A model generated the notes under the pieces. It saw only the letters and a list, made by a program, of their open reading frames with translations. It was not told where the DNA came from and searched no databases. Shown here piece by piece: positions 59,466-64,000 of a stretch of DNA of 64,000 nucleotides. The position numbers and the translations under genes were made by a program. The stretch's first letter is position 1. Each line of letters opens with the position of its first letter. Source of the DNA: SFLA01 sp045595785 (GTDB taxonomy: Bacteria > Bacillota > Clostridia > Oscillospirales > CAG-382); NCBI GenBank assembly GCA_045595785.1, contig JAZOBE010000015.1, forward strand, positions 26,688 to 90,687, read 5' to 3'.

Positions 59466-60430
59466 TAGCAGTACCGAATCAGAATATGGTAAAATACACC
59501 TCTGCCACCATTGACAGCAATAGCACCTATAACAGATTTAAGATGTTTTTGGAATTGCGCAGAGACGAGGATTCTCCCTTTACAATTCAGGAAATGTTAG
59601 ATACTTTTTCCATATGCCGCTCGGGACGAAGCTTTGTTTCCCGTCCCGGTGATATTATTGTGCTTATCTCAAGACTGCCCGATAACAAGTCTGCCTACAG
59701 CCGTCTGATGGTTAGAAAAGCATGCGGCTTGTACGGACTGGTAACCTTCGTATCGGGTATGGTACTTGAGGACGAAAAGCTTATGGGAGATTATGAGCGT
59801 ACTTATTACGTAATTAATCCTCAAAAGGATGCAAAGCTTTTACGCGCTCTGGCAAATATGCGTATAATGGTGGAGCAGGTAGGTGTCGTTACCCGTGAAG
59901 GTCATAGTATCTTATTTGCAAACGGTGATATCGAGGAGGTTATTGCCGAAGAGCAGGGCGAAAAGACGGCTTCTGTTCCTACAAACAGTGATTTTGCCGA
60001 AGGATATATCAAAGGCTTTGTTTCTGCCTTTGAGGGCAGCGAGCCGGAGGTTGACGGAAATCCTGCAACGGCGCTTGGCGTGTTCTCTTCGTATTTTGAT
60101 ATTCAGGCAGATGTCAGATTTTTCTATCGCGGCGCTTCAAAAAGCGACGGGCTGTTTTTGTTTCCTGTTTCATTCCCTCATTGTTTGCCTAATAGACGCT
60201 CCCGTGCTGTTTTCAAGCTTATTAAAAAAGGTATGAAAAACGGTAACGTCAGCGGATGTATTGTGTTTAACGACGGAGATCTGGATAAAGCCGTTTCCCG
60301 AATTTCAAATGGTGAATGTGCAGGTGACTATAATAAGCAGGTGTCCGAAGGAGTATGGTGCGTGCTGCTGGCTTCCAGAGCCCCCATTCGCGGCGGAACT
60401 TATCTGGGCAGACTCCATTCGTTATTTTAA
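59462..60430 (+). CDS. Conserved-looking protein of unknown function
   Basis: 322 residues, cytosolic (no signal or membrane segment). I recognise no family. Visible: an N-terminal YTSATIDSNSTYNRFKMFLELRRDE, a Gly/Arg-rich GRSFVSRPGDIIVLISRLPDNKSAYSRLMVRKACGLYG stretch, a MRIMVEQVGVVTREGHSILFANGDIEEV region, and a C-terminal SRAPIRGGTYLGRL. The middle looks like an alpha/beta fold that could bind a nucleotide or RNA, but this is a guess. The start codon overlaps the mtaB stop (ATGA), so it is made together with a tRNA-modifying enzyme. Last gene of the alaS operon. Confidence 0.85.
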   Translation: MIAVPNQNMVKYTSATIDSNSTYNRFKMFLELRRDEDSPFTIQEMLDTFSICRSGRSFVSRPGDIIVLISRLPDNKSAYSRLMVRKACGLYGLVTFVSGMVLEDEKLMGDYERTYYVINPQKDAKLLRALANMRIMVEQVGVVTREGHSILFANGDIEEVIAEEQGEKTASVPTNSDFAEGYIKGFVSAFEGSEPEVDGNPATALGVFSSYFDIQADVRFFYRGASKSDGLFLFPVSFPHCLPNRRSRAVFKLIKKGMKNGNVSGCIVFNDGDLDKAVSRISNGECAGDYNKQVSEGVWCVLLASRAPIRGGTYLGRLHSLF

Positions 60431-60438
60431 TAAAAAAT

Positions 60439-60465
60439 GACCGCGTGTATTGTAAACACGCGGTC
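60439..60465 (-). terminator. Terminator of the AbrB-like gene
   Basis: 10-bp stem GACCGCGTGT/ACACGCGGTC (60439-60448 with 60456-60465); on the minus strand it is followed by ATTTTTTATT. It also separates the gene from the convergent alaS operon, for which a U-run is lacking. Confidence 0.88.
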
Positions 60466-60476
60466 GGAAATATAAA

Positions 60477-60728
60477 TTACATTTCGTTTTTGATTTTCTC
60501 AACGCAATCCTTGCAAACGGGACGACCCATAACAGCCTCAACAGACTGCTCGCTTCCGCAGAAAATGCACTTTTCCGTAGGTCTGCGCAGAATAATTCTG
60601 TCTGCATCTACCTCGTAATACAGCGTGTCTCCGGCTTTTATACCAAACTGGTTGCGTATGTATTTAGGAATGAGAATTCTTCCGAATTCATCAACTGTTT
60701 TAATGCTTTTTGCGTTTTGGCTATCCAT
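60477..60728 (-). CDS. AbrB/SpoVT-type regulator with C-terminal zinc-ribbon-like motif
   Basis: 83 residues. The N-terminal AbrB swapped-hairpin DNA-binding domain (KSIKTVDEFGRILIPKYIRNQFGIKAGDTLYYEVDADRIILRR, 8-51) matches transition-state regulators. The C-terminal CIFCGSEQ and VCKDC pairs form a CxxC...CxxC site likely to bind zinc. It probably acts as a dimer or tetramer repressor in late growth or sporulation. The ATG at 60728 has AAGGAG upstream. Own promoter and terminator. Confidence 0.92.
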   Translation of the reverse strand: MDSQNAKSIKTVDEFGRILIPKYIRNQFGIKAGDTLYYEVDADRIILRRPTEKCIFCGSEQSVEAVMGRPVCKDCVEKIKNEM

Positions 60729-60751
60729 TATGTTTCACACTCCTTGGTTAC

Positions 60752-60780
60752 ATAATATCACAAATCGCGGCAAAAGTCAA
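60752..60780 (-). promoter_or_regulatory. Promoter of the AbrB-like gene
   Basis: Minus strand TTGACT (60775-60780), 17-bp spacer ending TTGTGA (extended -10), TATTAT (60752-60757). Confidence 0.8.
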
Positions 60781-60809
60781 CACTATTTGCCAAAAATAAT
60801 GATATTATG

Positions 60810-61589
60810 TTAAACGTGAGCGATTAGGTCACCAATGCCGCTTGTAACAATATCTGCGGTGTTTTCGGGGGTAACGTCCTCTATCTTTGTTTCGCCCGAA
60901 AGGACAAGGACAGAAAGTATACCGTGGTTTTTGCCTAAAGCGATATCTGTATAAAGTCTGTCGCCTACGATAGCGATACTCTCAAAGCCGAGGTCACTCT
61001 TTTGCGCTATCATATCTGCGGTCTCGCGGTAGGGCTTGCCGAAATATCTGGGGGTAACACCGGTGGACGCGGTAACCAGCGCGGCAATTGCGCCGCTGTC
61101 GGGAATAAATCCGTTTTCGGTGGGGCAATTAAAATCGGGATGAGTGCAGTAATATGTTGCGCCGCCGCGTATAAGGTCGCACGCCTTTACCAGCTTATCG
61201 TAGGTAAGGGTAGTGTCAAAACTGGTAACAACAATATCGCCCTCTGTTCCGTCGGTAAGGTTAATACCGTACTGTCTGAAGGTGTTTTCCAAAGCGGGTG
61301 TGCCCACAACGTACACCTTCGCATCGGGATGATGGGTGTTAAGATACATAGCGGTAACGTCTGCGGCGGAGAATATTTCGCTTTCATCGGCATCAAAGCC
61401 CATTTTTGTGAGACGGTCGATATATATCTGATGGTCGTTGGAAGCATTGTTTGTAAAATACATTATCTTTTTCCCGCTGTTTTTAACGTGGGAAACAAAC
61501 TCTCTCGCACCGGGAAGCACGTTTTTGCCCAGATATATGGTTCCGTCCATATCCAGCACGAACAGCTTTATGTTCTTTAATCTATCCAT
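60810..61589 (-). CDS. HAD-IIA family phosphatase (NagD-like)
   Basis: 259 residues. Motif I is FVLDMDGTIYLG, motif II Thr lies in YFTNNASND, and motif IV is AIVGDRLYTDIALG, with the C2A cap between (GTPALENTFRQYGINLTDG). Such enzymes dephosphorylate sugar phosphates, nucleotides or p-nitrophenyl phosphate; the natural substrate is unknown. Its promoter overlaps the start region of the divergent M55 peptidase. Confidence 0.93.
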   Translation of the reverse strand: MDRLKNIKLFVLDMDGTIYLGKNVLPGAREFVSHVKNSGKKIMYFTNNASNDHQIYIDRLTKMGFDADESEIFSAADVTAMYLNTHHPDAKVYVVGTPALENTFRQYGINLTDGTEGDIVVTSFDTTLTYDKLVKACDLIRGGATYYCTHPDFNCPTENGFIPDSGAIAALVTASTGVTPRYFGKPYRETADMIAQKSDLGFESIAIVGDRLYTDIALGKNHGILSVLVLSGETKIEDVTPENTADIVTSGIGDLIAHV

Positions 61590-61620
61590 TCGAAAATTCC
61601 TCCGTGGATTTATCGGAATT

Positions 61621-61649
61621 ATTATATAACTTATTATTCAAAAAATCAA
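61621..61649 (-). promoter_or_regulatory. Promoter of the HAD-IIA gene
   Basis: Minus strand TTGATT (61644-61649), 17-bp spacer, TATAAT (61621-61626). Confidence 0.75.
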
Positions 61650-61678
61650 CCGAAAATAATAAAAAGGCGGTGTCTGTA

Positions 61679-62488
61679 ATGAGTAACAGTATTAAAAGGT
61701 ATTATATTGCCGTTGACCTTGAGGGTGTGGCGTGCACCATCGGTACACCGGGGCAGGGGCTTGCTGCAGGAACTGCAGGTCTCGAATATGCGTCCCTTCA
61801 AGGCACAAGAGAGGCGAATTCTGCTGCAAAGGCTCTTTTCGATAACGGCGCAGACGAGGTCTGGGTGTGGGATTGCCACGGAAGCGGATTCAACCTTAAA
61901 TACGATATTCTGGATAAACGCTGTAAAATAGTTATGGGCGCGGGAAGCGGAAAGCGTTTTCCCTGCATTGAGGAAGGCTTTTCGGGAGTTTTGTTTATAG
62001 GCTACCACGCTTATGACACGGCGGATGCGGTCCTTTGCCACGTGTATTCATCTGCTACCTTCCAGCATCAAAAGATAAACGGCGAGTTTGTCGGTGAAGC
62101 GCAGATCGACGGCGCGGTTGCGGGCAAATACGGTGTTCCCGTAATATTTGCTTCTTCCGATGATATCTGTATTTCCCAGATGAATAATAGCTTTCCTTGG
62201 GCAGAAACTGTTGTAACAAAGCGTTCTCTCGCTTGGAACAGCTGTGTTTCCGACCATCCCGAAGCGGTTTGCGACAATATTTACGCCGGCGTTGCAAAAG
62301 CCGTGGAAAATCTTGATACAATGATGCCTTTTGTGTACCCCGAAAACTTTGAATACGAGGTCAGATATAAGCGTATCGAACCGGCGCAGGGCTGTCATTA
62401 CCGCAATCCCGACGGAACACTTTTCAACCGTCCCGATGCATATACCCGTTCCGGAGTACTCAGAGATATAGAGGATATATTCAAATAA
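61679..62488 (+). CDS. M55 family D-aminopeptidase (DppA-like)
   Basis: 269 residues. Zinc peptidase that removes D-amino acids from short peptides, forming a decamer ring in B. subtilis DppA. Metal motifs: VDLEGVA (Asp and Glu), WDCHGSG (His), GYHAYDTADAVLCHVYSS (His), and VGEAQIDGAVA (Glu). All ligands seem kept. The start is ATG 61679, after a weak AAGGCGGTG; a longer frame to 61604 crosses the promoter of the opposite gene. No promoter is visible on this strand. Confidence 0.88.
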   Translation: MSNSIKRYYIAVDLEGVACTIGTPGQGLAAGTAGLEYASLQGTREANSAAKALFDNGADEVWVWDCHGSGFNLKYDILDKRCKIVMGAGSGKRFPCIEEGFSGVLFIGYHAYDTADAVLCHVYSSATFQHQKINGEFVGEAQIDGAVAGKYGVPVIFASSDDICISQMNNSFPWAETVVTKRSLAWNSCVSDHPEAVCDNIYAGVAKAVENLDTMMPFVYPENFEYEVRYKRIEPAQGCHYRNPDGTLFNRPDAYTRSGVLRDIEDIFK

Positions 62489-62516
62489 AACAAACGGAGA
62501 TTTTAGTTTTATAATG

Positions 62517-62550
62517 TAGGGCGGGGGCTTGCTCCCGCCGCTTCGTTTTT
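62517..62550 (+). terminator. GC-rich hairpin and T-run after the M55 gene
   Basis: 6-bp stem GGCGGG/CCCGCC (62520-62525 with 62534-62539), extended by GGC/GCT, then TTCGTTTTTTTTATT. It acts as a terminator in position, but the TGTAGGGCGGGGGC wording also looks like a dispersed intergenic repeat. Confidence 0.7.
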
Positions 62551-62604
62551 TTTATTGTGAGCGGAAAAGTAATTTGATGTGTTAGGACTTTGGTGATATG
62601 GTTC

Positions 62605-62692
62605 CTTTGAAAATCAAAGTGAAACTATACCTTTGCTCAACAAATACTTCGTGGGAAAACTTTTGTTATTTGATAAAATAAAATCACAAAAG
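62605..62692 (+). promoter_or_regulatory. Control region of the XRE gene
   Basis: The region 62551-62723 has no gene. It holds an inverted repeat CTTTGA-AAA-TCAAAG (62605-62619) and a wider pair CTTTTGT/ACAAAAG (62660-62666 with 62686-62692). The second pair encloses a TGATAAAAT extended -10 (62671-62679). There is no good -35 box. The repeats are candidate operators of the XRE regulator itself. Confidence 0.4.
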
Positions 62693-62723
62693 CGTTTTTG
62701 AATACTTTTTGGAGGACAATTAT

Positions 62724-63821
62724 ATGTCTATTGGCTCAACAATCAAACATTTGCGCCGCGAAAAAAATATTACACAAGAACAGCTTGCTGAGTATCTTGG
62801 TATTACTTCGCGTGCCGTTTCACAGTGGGAATGTGATCGAACTGCTCCCGATATTTCTCAATTGCCTGCTCTTTGCCATATCTTTGACGTTTCATCCGAC
62901 GTTCTGTTGGGAATTGATATAGATAAAAACAACGAAGAGGTCAAAAGATACTTATCTGAAGCGAATGAGCTGGGCAATCAAGGGAAGAATGTTGAGCGAA
63001 CTGCGCTTCTGCGCGAAGCAAACAGAAGATTTCCACGGGATTACAAGATTATGGAACGTCTTGCCGATGCAATAGTATGTGAGTATTCTCGCAAAGGTAT
63101 CAAGGAATATGATGAAGTGTTTGAGCTTTGCAACCGAATACTTGCGGAATGTACAGACAGTAATATCAGATATGAAGCAATTGAAACCCTTGGAATAGCA
63201 TACGATTATGCAGGTAAAAAAGACGAAATGCTGAAGCTCGCCAAAGAAATGCCGCGAGCACGCTTCTCATATGAAAATTTTATGGTGTACCGGTGGGAAG
63301 GCAACGATGCGCTTAAGGAACGTCAAGAATATATTGAGTTCCTGTTGCACGAACTTATATCAATGATTACATGCTTGAGCGGGCATATCGGCGATGACGG
63401 AAAAATGATATTCTCTTGGGATGAAAGAAAAGCATTGCGAAAGCTGGAACTGGATTTGATTGAAGCGTGTTTCCCTGATGGCGATTATCAGTATTTTGCC
63501 CAGTATGCGGAAATGGTTTGCAGTTTCTTTGTTACAGATGCTTTTAGAGAAAAAGACTATGATAAATTATGGTATTGGTTGAACAGAGGTGCCGATTTTG
63601 CGATTCATGGGGACACGTACGACTTTAATGCCACGCACACTTCTCCGATTCTTTGCGGTTATTCCGGTGGCGGTTGGATCATGGAAGCGGAAGGAAATCA
63701 TTCTCAATCAATGCTCGAATGGCTGACCGGCGACACTGATGAAGATGTTGCCAAATTACGTTCCGATACACGATATAAAACACTTGTAAGCCGTCTTAAA
63801 AATGTTGCAAAAAAGCCGTGA
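62724..63821 (+). CDS. XRE-type helix-turn-helix regulator with long C-terminal domain
   Basis: 365 residues. HTH (about 6-62; IKHLRREKNITQEQLAEYLGITSRAVSQWECDRTAPDISQLPALCHIFDVSSDVLLGID). The C-terminal 300 residues are helical with TPR-like stretches (LREANRRFPRDYKIMERLADAI; ETLGIAYDYAGKKDEMLKLAKEM), then a Trp/Tyr-rich end of unknown role. A ligand or protein partner likely binds there. The ATG at 62724 has GGAGG eight bases upstream. Confidence 0.92.
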   Translation: MSIGSTIKHLRREKNITQEQLAEYLGITSRAVSQWECDRTAPDISQLPALCHIFDVSSDVLLGIDIDKNNEEVKRYLSEANELGNQGKNVERTALLREANRRFPRDYKIMERLADAIVCEYSRKGIKEYDEVFELCNRILAECTDSNIRYEAIETLGIAYDYAGKKDEMLKLAKEMPRARFSYENFMVYRWEGNDALKERQEYIEFLLHELISMITCLSGHIGDDGKMIFSWDERKALRKLELDLIEACFPDGDYQYFAQYAEMVCSFFVTDAFREKDYDKLWYWLNRGADFAIHGDTYDFNATHTSPILCGYSGGGWIMEAEGNHSQSMLEWLTGDTDEDVAKLRSDTRYKTLVSRLKNVAKKP

Positions 63822-63827
63822 TTTTTA

Positions 63828-63855
63828 CCCCGCCTAGCGCGGGGCTTTTTGTTTT
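63828..63855 (+). terminator. Terminator of the XRE gene
   Basis: 6-bp stem CCCCGC/GCGGGG (63828-63833 with 63839-63844), then CTTTTTGTTTT, seven bases past the stop codon. Confidence 0.85.
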
Positions 63856-63869
63856 AATGAAGATGAATT

Positions 63870-64000
63870 GTCAAACTAAGTGCAACACTTTTTGAGAAAA
63901 AAATCAAACAAATCAACTGGTTTTTGAAAATTGAGAACCTTTTTAGGCCTGGCGTTGATCAACGCCAGGTTCTTTTTTAGTGTTGTTGGGCTTACACGAG
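63870..64000 (-). mobile_element. Possible end of an IS element running off the right edge
   Basis: TTGTCAAACTAAGTGCAAC around 63869-63890 (TTGCACTTAGTTTGACAA on the other strand) resembles terminal repeats of IS30-type elements. The segment carries a perfect 22-bp palindrome (63948-63969) with a T-run after it, able to block transcription. At the very edge the minus strand ends CTCGTGTAA, which could be the last codons of a transposase lying outside the window. No transposase sequence is visible, so this is tentative. Confidence 0.35.

Noticed and set aside
1..64000. tRNA, rRNA, CRISPR array or prophage
   Set aside because: I saw no cloverleaf with a TTC-loop pattern outside coding sequence, no rRNA stretches, no regularly spaced repeats and no phage structural genes.

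Overview
The window looks like chromosomal DNA of an endospore-forming Clostridia-type Firmicute (moderate GC, perhaps Oscillospirales-like; the order-level guess is inference). The main pointers are sporulation genes yqfC, yqfD and ylbJ, the IspH-ribosomal protein S1 fusion, ftsEX next to an M23 hydrolase and an S41 protease, DUF1292, RNase M5, CdaR, many Gram-positive-style lipoproteins, and strong AGGAGG ribosome binding sites with sigma-A promoters that almost all have a 17-bp spacer. I found no rRNA, tRNA, CRISPR array or prophage. The only mobile-element trace is a possible IS end at the right edge.

Left part (1-15.8 kb): a serC fragment runs off the left edge, followed by a lipoprotein. 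Next is a minus-strand operon (AGCS alanine/glycine:cation symporter, P-type Ca2+ ATPase, SGNH esterase), then an SDR oxidoreductase-PepV dipeptidase pair. Sporulation genes yqfC-yqfD and ylbJ diverge from a 46-bp intergenic region. They are followed by a tiny Cys-rich protein behind a perfect consensus promoter, a TetR-ABC exporter operon, and GNAT-asd-lipoprotein.

Middle (15.8-30 kb): a long minus-strand run reads, in transcription order, CdaR-like regulator (frameshifted), ftsE, ftsX, M23 activator, S41 protease, greA, lysS, a membrane-anchored unknown and a membrane-anchored leucine-rich-repeat protein with a Glu/His-rich linker. Next come rsmE and, divergently, DUF1292 followed by a structured RNA best explained as 6S RNA. 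A plsC-ispH/rpsA operon follows on the minus strand.

30-50 kb is rich in envelope genes: CapA-like lipoprotein plus DUF4855 protein, two further lipoproteins, tandem gltX-glnS, an LtaS-like phosphatase/transferase with a HAD hydrolase, rpsB-tsf with a long leader, and an ECF sigma factor operon with two paralogous beta-propeller proteins. The first propeller protein has an anti-sigma-like cytoplasmic N-terminus and one membrane segment. This sigma/propeller unit is the most interesting candidate system in the window.

50-64 kb: an AGE-family epimerase diverges from a BspA-like lipoprotein through back-to-back promoters whose -35 boxes form one palindrome. The lipoprotein heads an apparent nine-gene operon: alaS, HIT, phosphoribosyltransferase, comEC with a degenerate C-terminal domain, holA, rnmV, mtaB and an unknown. 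AbrB/SpoVT-like regulator, HAD-IIA phosphatase, M55 D-aminopeptidase, XRE regulator and the possible IS end complete the window.
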